Below, one piece after another: positions 40,405-49,254 of a stretch of 64,000 nt of DNA. Source of the stretch: Paracoccus sediminis (GTDB lineage: Bacteria > Pseudomonadota > Alphaproteobacteria > Rhodobacterales > Rhodobacteraceae); the NCBI RefSeq assembly GCF_900188295.1, contig NZ_FZNM01000014.1, positions 1 to 64,000 on the forward strand. The letters run 5' to 3'. The translations under genes were made by a program, and so were the position numbers. The notes beneath the pieces are model-generated. The model was given only the letters and a program-made list of their open reading frames with translations, did no database searches and had not been told where the DNA came from. Position 1 is the stretch's first letter, and each line of letters opens with the position of its first letter.

Positions 40405-40463
40405 GAGGGATTCGACGGGCGGCAGGTCATGACCCGGTCGACATAGCAAAAACAGGCGGAATC

Positions 40464-42083
40464 ATGAACCTCAATCTGATGATGAACGACGAAGACGAAC
40501 TCAAGCCCCGGATCACCGTGTTCGGCGTGGGCGGGGCGGGCGGCAACGCGGTCAACAACATGATCGAGAAAAAGCTCGACGGGGTCGATTTCGTGGTGGC
40601 CAACACCGACGCGCAGGCCCTGGCCGGGTCGCGTTCGACCAGCCGCATCCAGATGGGTCCGAAAGTGACCGAGGGTCTGGGCGCCGGCGCCAAGCCCGCC
40701 ATCGGCGCCAAGGCGGCCGAGGAGACCATCGAGGACATCGTCGATCATCTGATGGGCGCGCACATGTGCTTTATCACCGCCGGGATGGGCGGCGGCACCG
40801 GCACCGGCGCCGCCCCGATTATCGCCCAGGCCGCGCGCGAGATGGGGATCCTGACCGTTGGCGTCGTCACCAAGCCCTTCCAGTTCGAGGGAACCAAGCG
40901 GATGCGCCAGGCCGAGGAGGGCGTCGAGGCCTTGCAAAAGGTCGTGGACACGCTGATTATCATCCCGAACCAGAACCTGTTCCGCCTGGCCAATGAAAAG
41001 ACCACCTTCACCGACGCCTTCGCCATGGCCGACGACGTGCTGTACCAAGGCGTCAAGGGCGTGACTGACCTGATGGTCCGCCCCGGCCTCATCAATCTGG
41101 ACTTCGCCGACGTCCGCGCCGTCATGGACGAGATGGGCAAGGCGATGATGGGCACCGGCGAGGCTTCGGGCGACAACCGCGCCCAGGAAGCCGCCGAACG
41201 CGCCATCGCCAATCCGCTTCTGGACGAAATCAGCCTGAACGGCGCGCGCGGTGTGCTCATCAACATCACCGGCGGCTATGACATGACGCTGTTCGAACTG
41301 GACGAGGCCGCGAACGTCATCCGCGACAAGGTGGACAGCGACGCCAACATCATCGTGGGTTCGACGCTGGATCCCAACATGGACGGATCGATCCGCGTGT
41401 CGGTCGTGGCGACCGGCATCGACGCCAGCGCCGCCCTGGCGGACGTCCCGGCCCCCCGCCGGTCCATGGCCGAGCCGCTGACCCAAAACCCGTCCGTGTC
41501 GCAAAAGGTCGAAACCGCGCCTCGGCAGGACGACCTGCCGCCGCGCCGCGTCGCTGCGCCGATGGCGACCGATGCCCGCCCCGCCGCGCCTGCCCCCGCC
41601 GCGCCTGCCCCCGCCGCGCCTGCCCATGCGGCACGCATTGAGGACGAGATGCCTGCCCCCGCCTATCAGCGGCGCGAACCCGCGCAGCCGATGATGCTGA
41701 ATGTCAAGGAAGATGCGGGCTTCATCGCCCCCCGTCCGACCCAGGCAGGCGCGCCGCGCGGCCAGGCTTCGCCCGAAACCCTGGAACGCCTGCGCCGCGC
41801 GGTCGAGCACAAGGGCGAACGCCAGCAGTCTGCGTCGCAGCCGGCGGAACCCGTTCGCAACCAAAGCCGCATGGCCGGACTTGGCCGGATGCTGGAACGC
41901 ATGGCGGGCCATTCCGACACGGCCGCGCCCAAGCCGCCCGCGTCCTCGATCTCGGAACGGGTGAACGAGCGCGTGGCCGTCCGCGCCCGTCAGCAGGAAA
42001 CCGATTTCGATGATCTGGCCAGCCCGGATGCCGCCCAGGACAACACCGAAATCCCGGCCTTCCTGCGCCGTCAGGCGAACTGA
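40464..42083 (+). CDS. ftsZ: Cell division GTPase FtsZ
   Basis: FtsZ polymerises into the Z-ring that directs septation. The 539-residue protein has the tubulin signature GGGTGTG (109-115), the NTDAQAL segment (48-54) and the T7 catalytic loop region [13 protein letters not shown] long Ala/Pro-rich linker (about 330-525) contains three copies of a 15-base repeat. The conserved C-terminal peptide [14 protein letters not shown] binds FtsA and other partners. It is longer than the E. coli protein because of the linker. A terminator follows 27 bases downstream. Confidence 0.97.
   Translation: MNLNLMMNDEDELKPRITVFGVGGAGGNAVNNMIEKKLDGVDFVVANTDAQALAGSRSTSRIQMGPKVTEGLGAGAKPAIGAKAAEETIEDIVDHLMGAHMCFITAGMGGGTGTGAAPIIAQAAREMGILTVGVVTKPFQFEGTKRMRQAEEGVEALQKVVDTLIIIPNQNLFRLANEKTTFTDAFAMADDVLYQGVKGVTDLMVRPGLINLDFADVRAVMDEMGKAMMGTGEASGDNRAQEAAERAIANPLLDEISLNGARGVLINITGGYDMTLFELDEAANVIRDKVDSDANIIVGSTLDPNMDGSIRVSVVATGIDASAALADVPAPRRSMAEPLTQNPSVSQKVETAPRQDDLPPRRVAAPMATDARPAAPAPAAPAPAAPAHAARIEDEMPAPAYQRREPAQPMMLNVKEDAGFIAPRPTQAGAPRGQASPETLERLRRAVEHKGERQQSASQPAEPVRNQSRMAGLGRMLERMAGHSDTAAPKPPASSISERVNERVAVRARQQETDFDDLASPDAAQDNTEIPAFLRRQAN
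41582..41625 (+). repeat. 15-base tandem repeat in the ftsZ linker
   Basis: CGCCGCGCCTGCCCC is repeated nearly three times in frame, coding an Ala/Ala/Pro/Ala/Pro pattern in the disordered linker. Copy number could vary between strains. Confidence 0.8.
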
Positions 42084-42110
42084 GCCGATCACATCTGACA
42101 GACCGGGAAA

Positions 42111-42135
42111 AGGCCGCCTTGGGGCGGCCTTTTTT
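42111..42135 (+). terminator. Rho-independent terminator of the dcw cluster
   Basis: AGGCCGCC (42111-42118) pairs with GGCGGCCT (42123-42130) around a TTGG loop, with TTTTT following. It lies 27 bases past the ftsZ stop. Confidence 0.9.
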
Positions 42136-42211
42136 CCATGCTGCAACAGCCCGATGCGCCGTCGCGGGATCGGGGCGGCCATGATTGTTTCATACCGTTA
42201 CAAATCGTTAA

Positions 42212-42240
42212 TTGAAGGCCTGGCGCCGTGAGCCTAGGTC
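42212..42240 (+). promoter_or_regulatory. Predicted lpxC promoter
   Basis: TTGAAG (42212-42217), 17 bp, TAGGTC (42235-42240). A short GACGCC/GGCGTC hairpin (42257-42275) lies in the leader. The -10 match is weak. Confidence 0.35.
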
Positions 42241-42294
42241 GGTCCTAACATCGACAGACGCCCGTGCGAGGCGTCGAGGCAAGACAGGTGGCCC

Positions 42295-43224
42295 ATGCAG
42301 GCGACAGTGAAAAAGACGGTGACGTTCGCGGGCGTCGGGCTGCATTCCGGCGCCCCCGCCCGGCTGGAGATTCATTCCGCCCCCGCAGGCCATGGCATCG
42401 TGTTTCGCCGCGCCGACCTGAAGCCCGCCGTTGACATTCCGGCCCGGTGGGATCGCGTCACGCTGTCGAAACTGTGCACCCTGATGGACGACGGCAACGG
42501 CGTCACGCTGTCCACCGTGGAACATGTGATGGCCGCGCTTGCCGGCACGGGTATCCACAACGCATTGGTGACGGTCGATGGTCCCGAGGTTCCGATCCTG
42601 GACGGTTCGGCCGCCCCGTTCGTGCGCGCCATCCTGCGCGCGGGCATTGCGTTGCAGGCCGCGCCCCTGCGCGCCATCCGCGTGCTGCGCCCGGTCGAGG
42701 TCCGCGACGGCGCGGCGTTCGCCCGCCTGTCGCCCGCCGACCATCTGGAAATCGATTTCCAGATCGACTTTTCCGACGCCGCCATCGGGCATCAGGAAAA
42801 GCGTCTGGACATGGCCAACGGCGCGTTCCTGCGCGAGCTGGCCGACAGCCGGACCTTTTGCCGCCAGGCCGATGTGGACGCGATGCGCCGGAACGGTCTG
42901 GCCTTGGGCGGCACCTATCTGAACGCGGTCGTGGTGGACGGCGCGCGCGTCCTGTCGCCCGGCGGCCTGCGCCACCGGGACGAGGCCGTGCGCCACAAGA
43001 TGCTGGACGCGATGGGTGATCTGGCCCTGGCCGGGGCGCCCCTGCTGGCGCGCTATACCGGGCACCGCGCGGGCCATGCGATGACCAACAGGCTGTTGCG
43101 CGCGCTTTTCGCCGATCCGGCGGCATGGACTTGGGAAACCTGTTCGTCCGCCTTGGAAGACCGCCTGCCCGGCGCAGGGGTCGCGTCTTACGATCTGGCT
43201 GCAACCGATTGGGTGGCCGCGTAA
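42295..43224 (+). CDS. lpxC: UDP-3-O-acyl-N-acetylglucosamine deacetylase
   Basis: LpxC is the zinc deacetylase that commits UDP-acyl-GlcNAc to lipid A synthesis. The 309 residues show the two-domain LpxC pattern: TVKKTVTFAGVGLHSGAPARL at the start and the zinc-binding His in STVEHVMAAL. DGSAAPF follows, then the second metal motif HKMLDAMGDLALAG (His and Asp), and GHRAGHAMTNRLLRALF with the catalytic histidine. Following ftsZ, separated by a terminator and its own promoter, is the classical end of the dcw region. Confidence 0.96.
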   Translation: MQATVKKTVTFAGVGLHSGAPARLEIHSAPAGHGIVFRRADLKPAVDIPARWDRVTLSKLCTLMDDGNGVTLSTVEHVMAALAGTGIHNALVTVDGPEVPILDGSAAPFVRAILRAGIALQAAPLRAIRVLRPVEVRDGAAFARLSPADHLEIDFQIDFSDAAIGHQEKRLDMANGAFLRELADSRTFCRQADVDAMRRNGLALGGTYLNAVVVDGARVLSPGGLRHRDEAVRHKMLDAMGDLALAGAPLLARYTGHRAGHAMTNRLLRALFADPAAWTWETCSSALEDRLPGAGVASYDLAATDWVAA

Positions 43225-43317
43225 ATTCACGCCCCTGTCCATGTGCGGCCGATGGCGGTGACGCGCGCGGAAATCAACGGATTGCCATTTTGCGCCCCCT
43301 GATGTTCTGTGCTAGAC

Positions 43318-43341
43318 GGTCCGGGCAGCACAGCCCGGACC
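43318..43341 (+). repeat. Strong hairpin between lpxC and bamD
   Basis: GGTCCGGGC (43318-43326) and GCCCGGACC (43333-43341) form a perfect 9-bp stem with an AGCACA loop. No U-tract follows. It may end lpxC transcription, or lie in the bamD leader (a CTAGAC sequence just upstream resembles an alphaproteobacterial -10). Confidence 0.5.
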
Positions 43342-43378
43342 GGTTGGCTGCACGGACGAATTCGTAGGCAGGGTGAAG

Positions 43379-44227
43379 ATGGCGCGCTCGAAATTCTGGG
43401 CTTCCACGATGGCGGCGGTTCTTGCGGGTCTGGTGCTGACGGGCTGCGGCGGGGGATCATTGGATTCCGACAAGCGCAACCTGGACCGATTCACGGCCGA
43501 GGAAATCTACAAGCGCGGCGAATTCGAACTGGAAAACAGCCGCAAGCCCGAAGACGCGGTGTTCTATTTTGCCGAGGTCGAGCGGCTGTATCCCTATTCC
43601 GAATGGGCCAAGCGCGCGCTAATCATGCAGGCCTATTCAAACCATCGAGGCCAAAATTACGAGGAAGCGCGCGCCGCCGCGCAGAGGTTTATCGACACCT
43701 ATCCGGGTGACGAGGACGCCGCCTATGCCCAGTATCTGCTGGCCTTGTCCTATTACGACCAGATCGACGAGGTCGGGCGCGACCAGGGCCTGACCTTTCA
43801 GGCGCTGCAATCGCTGCGCACCGTCATCGAACAATATCCCGACAGCGAATATGCCCGCAGCTCGATCCTGAAATTCGACCTGGCCTTCGACCATCTGGCG
43901 GGCAAGGAAATGGAGATCGGGCGCTATTATCTGAAGCGCGGCCATCATGCCGCGGCGATCAGCCGGTTCCGCGTGGTGGTCGAGGAATTCCAGACCACCA
44001 CCCAGACGCCCGAGGCGCTGCTGCGGCTGGTCGAGGCCTATCTGGCCCTGGGCCTGACGGACGAGGCGCAGACGGCTGGCGCGATCCTGGGCTATAACTT
44101 CCAGTCCTCGCCTTTTTACGCCGACGCCTACAGCCAGCTGCGCGGACGCGGACTGGCGCCCGAGGCGCGGGGCGACAACTGGCTGAATAATGTCTATCGC
44201 CAGATGATCCAGGGACGGTGGCTTTGA
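43379..44227 (+). CDS. bamD: Outer-membrane assembly lipoprotein BamD
   Basis: BamD is the essential lipoprotein partner of BamA in outer-membrane protein insertion. The 282-residue precursor has a lipoprotein signal with the lipobox LTGC (Cys about 23), then TPR-type helices with the family features AEEIYKRGEFELENSRKPEDA and ERLYPYSEWAKRALIMQAY. YLALSYYDQIDEVGRDQGLTFQAL follows. ATG 43379 has AGGGTG ahead; a GTG at 43373 in the same frame would add two residues. Confidence 0.94.
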   Translation: MARSKFWASTMAAVLAGLVLTGCGGGSLDSDKRNLDRFTAEEIYKRGEFELENSRKPEDAVFYFAEVERLYPYSEWAKRALIMQAYSNHRGQNYEEARAAAQRFIDTYPGDEDAAYAQYLLALSYYDQIDEVGRDQGLTFQALQSLRTVIEQYPDSEYARSSILKFDLAFDHLAGKEMEIGRYYLKRGHHAAAISRFRVVVEEFQTTTQTPEALLRLVEAYLALGLTDEAQTAGAILGYNFQSSPFYADAYSQLRGRGLAPEARGDNWLNNVYRQMIQGRWL

Positions 44228-44261
44228 GTTAGGGTGCGAACCGCCCAACGAAGGATTGCCT

Positions 44262-45908
44262 ATGCTGCGATCGCTGGACATTCGGAACATGCTGCTGATT
44301 GACCGGCTGGACCTGTCCTTCGGTCCCGGCCTGAACGTGCTGACCGGCGAAACCGGCGCGGGCAAGTCGATCCTGCTGGATTGCCTGGGCTTCGTGCTGG
44401 GCTGGCGGGGCCGGGCCGATCTGGTCCGCCAGGGCGCCCAGCAGGGCGAGGTGACGGCGGTGTTCGACCTGCCCGCCGCCCATCCGGCCCGCGCCGTGCT
44501 GGCCGATGCCGGGATCGAGCTTGAGGACGACGACCTGATCCTGCGCCGTGTGAATGGCGGCGACGGGCGCAAGACCGGCTTTGTCAACGACCGCCGGGTG
44601 TCGGGCGAGGTGCTGCGGCAGGTGTCGGACACGCTGGTCGAACTGCACGGCCAGCACGACGACCGGGGCCTGCTGAACCCGCGCGGGCATCGCGCGCTGC
44701 TGGATGCGTTCGGCGCCATCGACCTGGTTCCGGTGCGCGCCGCCTGGTCCGCCCGCCGCACCGTCCGCCGCGATCTGGACGAGGCCGAGGCCCGCCTGGC
44801 CGCCGCGCGCGCCGAGGAGGATTTCCTGCGCCACGCCGTCAAGGAACTGGATGACCTGTCCCCCGAGGCGGGCGAGGAAGCGACGCTGGACACCCGCCGC
44901 CGCGCCATGCAGGGCGCCATCCGCATCCGCGAGGATGTGGCCCGCGCGCTCAGGATGCTGGGCGCCGAGGGGGCCGAGGGCGCGATGCTGGACGCGACCC
45001 GCTGGCTGGAAGGCGCCGCCGACCGGGCCGAGGGGCGGCTGGACGAACCCATCGCTGCCCTGTCCCGCGCCCTGGTCGAACTGGGCGAGGCGCATGGCGG
45101 CGTCCAGGATGCGCTGTCGGCCCTTGACGTCGATCCAACCCGGCTCGAGGCGACCGAGGAACGGCTTTTCGCCCTGCGCGCCCTGGCCCGCAAGCACAAC
45201 GTCCTGGCCGACGATCTGGCCGGGCTGGCCGACGACCTGCGCGACAGGCTGGGGCGGATCGACGCGGGCGAGGCGCAGATCGCCGCCCTGCGCAGGCAGG
45301 TGGACGACGCCGAAGCCCGCTATGATGCCGAGGCCGACGAGGTGACGCGCACGCGCATGGACGCCGCCGCCGCCCTTGATCGCGCCGTGACCGGCGAACT
45401 GGCGCCGTTGAAGATGGAACGGGCCGTATTCCAGACCATCGTGACGCGCGGCGAGCCGGGTCCCGACGGGCGCGACGATGTGGCCTTTACCGTCGCCACC
45501 AATCCCGGCGCGCCTGCGGGCGCCTTGGACAAGATCGCCTCGGGCGGGGAACTGTCGCGGTTCCTGCTGGCGCTGAAGGTCTGTCTTGCGCGCGGCAACG
45601 ATGCGCTTGTGCTGATCTTCGACGAAATTGATCGGGGCGTCGGCGGCGCCACGGCGGATGCGGTGGGCCGCAGGCTCAAGCGGCTGTCGGACGATGCGCA
45701 GGTTCTGGTCGTCACGCACTCGCCGCAGGTGGCGGCGCTGGGCGCCAACCATTTCCGGGTGTCGAAGTCGGTGCATGACGATATGACGACCTCGACCGTG
45801 GCCGCGCTGTCGCCGCCCGAACGCGTGGACGAAATCGCCCGGATGCTGTCGGGCGACCGCATCACCCAGGCCGCGACCGGCGCCGCGCGCGCCCTTCTGG
45901 GGGGGTGA
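44262..45908 (+). CDS. recN: DNA repair ATPase RecN
   Basis: RecN is an SMC-like ATPase acting in double-strand-break repair. The 548 residues have an N-terminal Walker A GETGAGKS (29-36), a central coiled-coil region rich in Ala, Glu and Arg (about 160-370), and a C-terminal ABC-type half. That half has the signature ASGGELSRFLLALK, Walker B ALVLIFDEIDRGVGG and the switch His in VVTHSPQVAALG. The ATG at 44262 was preferred to a TTG two codons earlier. It follows bamD by 34 bases, a common pairing in alphaproteobacteria. Confidence 0.96.
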   Translation: MLRSLDIRNMLLIDRLDLSFGPGLNVLTGETGAGKSILLDCLGFVLGWRGRADLVRQGAQQGEVTAVFDLPAAHPARAVLADAGIELEDDDLILRRVNGGDGRKTGFVNDRRVSGEVLRQVSDTLVELHGQHDDRGLLNPRGHRALLDAFGAIDLVPVRAAWSARRTVRRDLDEAEARLAAARAEEDFLRHAVKELDDLSPEAGEEATLDTRRRAMQGAIRIREDVARALRMLGAEGAEGAMLDATRWLEGAADRAEGRLDEPIAALSRALVELGEAHGGVQDALSALDVDPTRLEATEERLFALRALARKHNVLADDLAGLADDLRDRLGRIDAGEAQIAALRRQVDDAEARYDAEADEVTRTRMDAAAALDRAVTGELAPLKMERAVFQTIVTRGEPGPDGRDDVAFTVATNPGAPAGALDKIASGGELSRFLLALKVCLARGNDALVLIFDEIDRGVGGATADAVGRRLKRLSDDAQVLVVTHSPQVAALGANHFRVSKSVHDDMTTSTVAALSPPERVDEIARMLSGDRITQAATGAARALLGG

Positions 45909-45915
45909 AACGGCC

Positions 45916-47046
45916 TTACGCCGGGATCACCTTGTCCAGCACCGCCCGCAGCCGCGCCACCGTGCCGTCCACGTCACCGAGCTTGTCCAGACCGAACAGG
46001 CCCAGCCGAAAGGTCGAAAAGGCGTCGCCTTCGTTCACGGCCAACGGCACGCCGGCAGCGATCTGCATTCCCTGGGCCGCGAACTTCCTGCCGGTCTTGA
46101 TGTCGGGATCGTCGGTATAGCTGACGACGACCCCTGGCGCGGCGAAACCGGGCGCCGCGACCGACCGGACGCCGCGTTCGGCCAGCAGATCGCGCACCGC
46201 GTTGCCCAGGCGCCATTGCGCATCGCGCGCGGCGTCGAAACCCATCGCGCGCGTTTCCTCCATCGCGTCGCGCAGGCCCAGCAGGGCGTCGGTCGGCATG
46301 GTCGCATGATAGGCGTGGCCGCCGTCTTCATACGCCGCCATGATCGCGCGCCATTTCTTCAGGTCCAGGGCAAAGCTGTTGCTGTCCGTCGCGGCCAGCC
46401 GTTCGGCGGCGCGGTCCGACAGCATCACCAGCCCGGCGGCGGGCGAGGCCGACCATCCCTTTTGCGGGGCCGAGATCAGCACGTCCACGCCCGTCGCCGC
46501 CATGTCCACCCAGACCGCGCCCGAGGCGATGCACTCCAGCACCATCAGCGCGCCGACCCCATGCGCGGCATCCGACAGCGCCCGGATGTAATCGTCCGGC
46601 AGGATCAGCCCGGCCGAGGTTTCGACATGCGGCGCGAAGACCGCATCGGGCCGGACTTCATGGATCTTCGCCACCACCTCGTCGATGGGCGGGGGCGCAT
46701 AGGCGGGCTGCGGTTCGTTGCCGGCCGGCCGGGCCATCGCCACGGTCGTCTCGCGCGCGAACCCCCCCATGTCGAAGATCTGGCTCCAGCGATAGCTGAA
46801 CCAGCCGTTGCGCACGATCAGCGCGTGTCCGGTGCCGAACTGGCGGGCGACCGATTCCATCGCATAGGTGCCGCCGCCCGGCACGATCGCGACCTGCGAT
46901 GCACCATAAACCTCGCGCAGCGTGGCCGACAGGTCGCGCATCACCTGCCCGAACCGCTGCGACATGTGGTTCAGCGACCGGTCGGTGAAGACGACCGAGA
47001 ATTCCTCAAGCCCGTTCGGGTCGATGTGGGGGTGACGGTGGGGCAT
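45916..47046 (-). CDS. Class V aminotransferase, alanine-glyoxylate / serine-pyruvate type
   Basis: The 376-residue PLP enzyme (fold type I) has a glycine loop VPGGGTYAMES (56-66) and the Schiff-base Lys of ISAPQKGWSASP at about 196. The Asp expected to bind the PLP ring nitrogen appears as Glu171 (MVLECIASGAVWVD). The family interconverts alanine, serine or aspartate with glyoxylate or pyruvate; the substrate is not decided by sequence. ATG 47046 was chosen, since longer frames read low-quality sequence upstream. It is divergent from the amidotransferase gene, 145 bases apart. Confidence 0.8.
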   Translation of the reverse strand: MPHRHPHIDPNGLEEFSVVFTDRSLNHMSQRFGQVMRDLSATLREVYGASQVAIVPGGGTYAMESVARQFGTGHALIVRNGWFSYRWSQIFDMGGFARETTVAMARPAGNEPQPAYAPPPIDEVVAKIHEVRPDAVFAPHVETSAGLILPDDYIRALSDAAHGVGALMVLECIASGAVWVDMAATGVDVLISAPQKGWSASPAAGLVMLSDRAAERLAATDSNSFALDLKKWRAIMAAYEDGGHAYHATMPTDALLGLRDAMEETRAMGFDAARDAQWRLGNAVRDLLAERGVRSVAAPGFAAPGVVVSYTDDPDIKTGRKFAAQGMQIAAGVPLAVNEGDAFSTFRLGLFGLDKLGDVDGTVARLRAVLDKVIPA

Positions 47047-47132
47047 CGCAGTCTCCTGTCTGGTCGGCGCCAGCCTAACCGCCCCGGCGCCGCGCGGCCA
47101 GACCGCCAAAGGGCGCAATCGCCCGCGCCCCC

Positions 47133-47162
47133 TTGCAGGCCCCCCGTCCGGGCGACTACCTT
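47133..47162 (+). promoter_or_regulatory. Predicted promoter of the amidotransferase - GS-like - oxidase operon
   Basis: TTGCAG (47133-47138), 18 bp, TACCTT (47157-47162); the leader to the gene at 47192 would be about 23 bases. Confidence 0.35.
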
Positions 47163-47191
47163 CGTGCGGACAGCAACATCGCAGGTTTTTC

Positions 47192-47890
47192 ATGCGCATC
47201 GGCATCCTTCAATGCGGCCAGGCGCCCGCCGAATTGAAGCAGGACATGGGCGATTATCCCGACATGTTTGTCCGGCTTCTGGACGGGCGCGGCTTCGATT
47301 TCCGCACCTTTCATGTCGAGTCGATGGAGTTTCCCGACAGCGTGCAGGATGCCGACGGCTGGCTGCTGACCGGATCGCGCCATGGCGCGTATGAGGATCA
47401 CGGCTTCATTCCGGTCCTGGAACGCTTCATCCGCGATGCCTATGACGCGGCGGTGCCGATGGTCGGCGTCTGTTTCGGCCACCAGATCATCGCCCAGGCG
47501 CTGGGCGGCACGGTGGTCAAGCATCCGGGCGGTTGGTCCGTGGGCACGCAGGATTACGATTTCGACGGCGAAACGGTGCGGCTGAACGCATGGCACCAGG
47601 ATCAGGTCGTGACGCTGCCCAAGGATGCGCAGGTGGCGGGTCGCAGCGATTTCTGCGAAAACGCCGCGCTGATCTATGGCGACCGGGCCTATAGCGTGCA
47701 GGCGCATCCGGAATTTTCCGACGGCTTTATCCAGGGATTGATGGACACGCGGGCGCCGGGCGTCGTGCCGCAGCCGCTGCTGGATCAGGCGGCCGCGCGG
47801 ATGGGCGACGCGACAGGATCGGGCGCGGTGGCCGACCGGATCGAGGCCTTTTTCAAGCAGCCCCGCGCCATCAGCCGGGGTGTAGCCTAA
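47192..47890 (+). CDS. Class I glutamine amidotransferase
   Basis: The 232-residue stand-alone GATase-1 domain has the complete catalytic triad: C94 in VGVCFGHQIIAQALGG, and H172 and E174 in VQAHPEFSDGF. In this operon it may hydrolyse a gamma-glutamyl amide, the job PuuD does in E. coli putrescine breakdown, although PuuD itself belongs to the peptidase C26 branch and this protein looks closer to the GMP-synthase-like amidotransferases. Its stop overlaps the start of the glutamine synthetase-like gene (TAATG). Confidence 0.85.
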   Translation: MRIGILQCGQAPAELKQDMGDYPDMFVRLLDGRGFDFRTFHVESMEFPDSVQDADGWLLTGSRHGAYEDHGFIPVLERFIRDAYDAAVPMVGVCFGHQIIAQALGGTVVKHPGGWSVGTQDYDFDGETVRLNAWHQDQVVTLPKDAQVAGRSDFCENAALIYGDRAYSVQAHPEFSDGFIQGLMDTRAPGVVPQPLLDQAAARMGDATGSGAVADRIEAFFKQPRAISRGVA

Positions 47891-49254
47891 TGGAGAAGTC
47901 AAGCGACTGGATCGACAGGCTGCCCCAGGCGGCCCGCGACTTCGTGGCCGGCCGCCGGCTGGACGAGGTCGAATGCATCCTGGCCGACATCGCGGGCGTC
48001 GCGCGTGGCAAGGCCATGCCCGCGTCGAAATTTGCGCGCCAGGACAAGTTCTATCTGCCGAACTCGATCTTTCTGCAAACCATCACCGGGGAATGGGCGG
48101 ACAATCCGGCGGGTGCGTTCACCGAACCCGACATGATCCTGACCCCGGATTTCAGCACCGCGACCGCCGCGCCCTGGACCGCCGACTGGACCTTGCAGGT
48201 CATCCACGACGCTTATGACCAAGGCGGCAATCCGGTCCCCGTCGCCCCTCGCAACGTGCTGAAACGGGTGGTCGATCTGTATCGCCAGAAAGGCTGGAAG
48301 CCGGTCGTGGCGCCCGAGATGGAATTCTTTCTGGTCGCGCGCAACATCGACCCGAACCAGCCGATCATCCCGCCGATGGGCCGCACCGGGCGGCGGGCCG
48401 CCGCCAAGCAGGCCTATTCCATGTCGGCGGTCGATGAATACGGCAAGGTCATCGACGACATCTACGATTTCGCCGAGGCCCAGGGGTTCGAGATCGACGG
48501 CATCCTGCAAGAAGGTGGCGCGGGACAGGTGGAAATCAACCTGAACCACGGCGATCCCGTGGCCTTGGCCGACGAGATTTTCTATTTCAAGCGCCTGATC
48601 CGCGAGGCCGCACTGCGCCACGACTGTTTCGCGACCTTCATGGCCAAGCCCATCGAGGGCGAGCCGGGCAGCGCCATGCACCTGCACCATTCGATCATCG
48701 ACGTGGCGACGGGGCAGAACCTGTTTTCCGACGCCAAGGGGGCCGAGACGCCCCAGTTCCTGCATTTCATCGCCGGGATGCAGAAGCACCTGCCCGCCGC
48801 CGTGGCGCTGCTGGCGCCCTATGTGAACAGCTATCGCCGCTATGTCCCGGACTTCGCGGCGCCCATCAACCTGGAATGGGGCCGCGACAACCGCACGACC
48901 GGCCTGCGGGTGCCGATTTCCAGCCCCGATGCGCGGCGGGTCGAAAACCGGCTGGCGGGGATGGACTGCAACCCCTATCTGGGCATCGCGGCCAGCCTTG
49001 CCTGCGGCTACCTGGGCCTGGTCGAAGCGGAAAATCCTCGCGCGGAATGCCTGGGCGATGCCTATATGAGCGAGGACGAACTGCCCTACAATCTGGGCGA
49101 CGCGCTGGACATCATGGCCGACAGCGCCCCCATGCGCGGCGTGCTGGGCGAGGATTTCACCGCCGTCTATGAATCGGTCAAGCGCAACGAGTACAAGGAG
49201 TTCTTGCAGGTCATCAGCCCCTGGGAACGCGAACACCTGCTGCTGAACGTATGA
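47890..49254 (+). CDS. Glutamine synthetase-like gamma-glutamyl amine ligase (PuuA type)
   Basis: The 454-residue glutamine synthetase family member is of the GS-like type that ligates glutamate to an amine such as putrescine or ethanolamine. The metal-binding APEMEFFLV (first Glu pair), GAGQVEINLNHGDP, the histidine segment GSAMHLHHSI and the NLEWGRDNRTTGLRVP arginine region follow the GS plan. The absence of the adenylylation tyrosine loop typical of GlnA fits a catabolic ligase. It is coupled by overlap on both sides, with a FAD oxidase next, which supports gamma-glutamylated amine breakdown. The amine is not known. Confidence 0.85.
   Translation: MEKSSDWIDRLPQAARDFVAGRRLDEVECILADIAGVARGKAMPASKFARQDKFYLPNSIFLQTITGEWADNPAGAFTEPDMILTPDFSTATAAPWTADWTLQVIHDAYDQGGNPVPVAPRNVLKRVVDLYRQKGWKPVVAPEMEFFLVARNIDPNQPIIPPMGRTGRRAAAKQAYSMSAVDEYGKVIDDIYDFAEAQGFEIDGILQEGGAGQVEINLNHGDPVALADEIFYFKRLIREAALRHDCFATFMAKPIEGEPGSAMHLHHSIIDVATGQNLFSDAKGAETPQFLHFIAGMQKHLPAAVALLAPYVNSYRRYVPDFAAPINLEWGRDNRTTGLRVPISSPDARRVENRLAGMDCNPYLGIAASLACGYLGLVEAENPRAECLGDAYMSEDELPYNLGDALDIMADSAPMRGVLGEDFTAVYESVKRNEYKEFLQVISPWEREHLLLNV

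Noticed and set aside
40244..40463. TTGACT at 40244 as the ftsZ -35 element
   Set aside because: No acceptable -10 hexamer lies 16-19 bases downstream; the GTGACG/TAGGAT pair is better spaced.
41582..41625. Short regular repeats that might suggest a CRISPR array
   Set aside because: The units are contiguous 15-mers without spacers and lie in frame within ftsZ.
42198..42211. TTAC-AAATCG-TTAA upstream of lpxC as a CtrA site
   Set aside because: The half-sites are spaced by six, not seven, bases, and the first is TTAC; too far from consensus.
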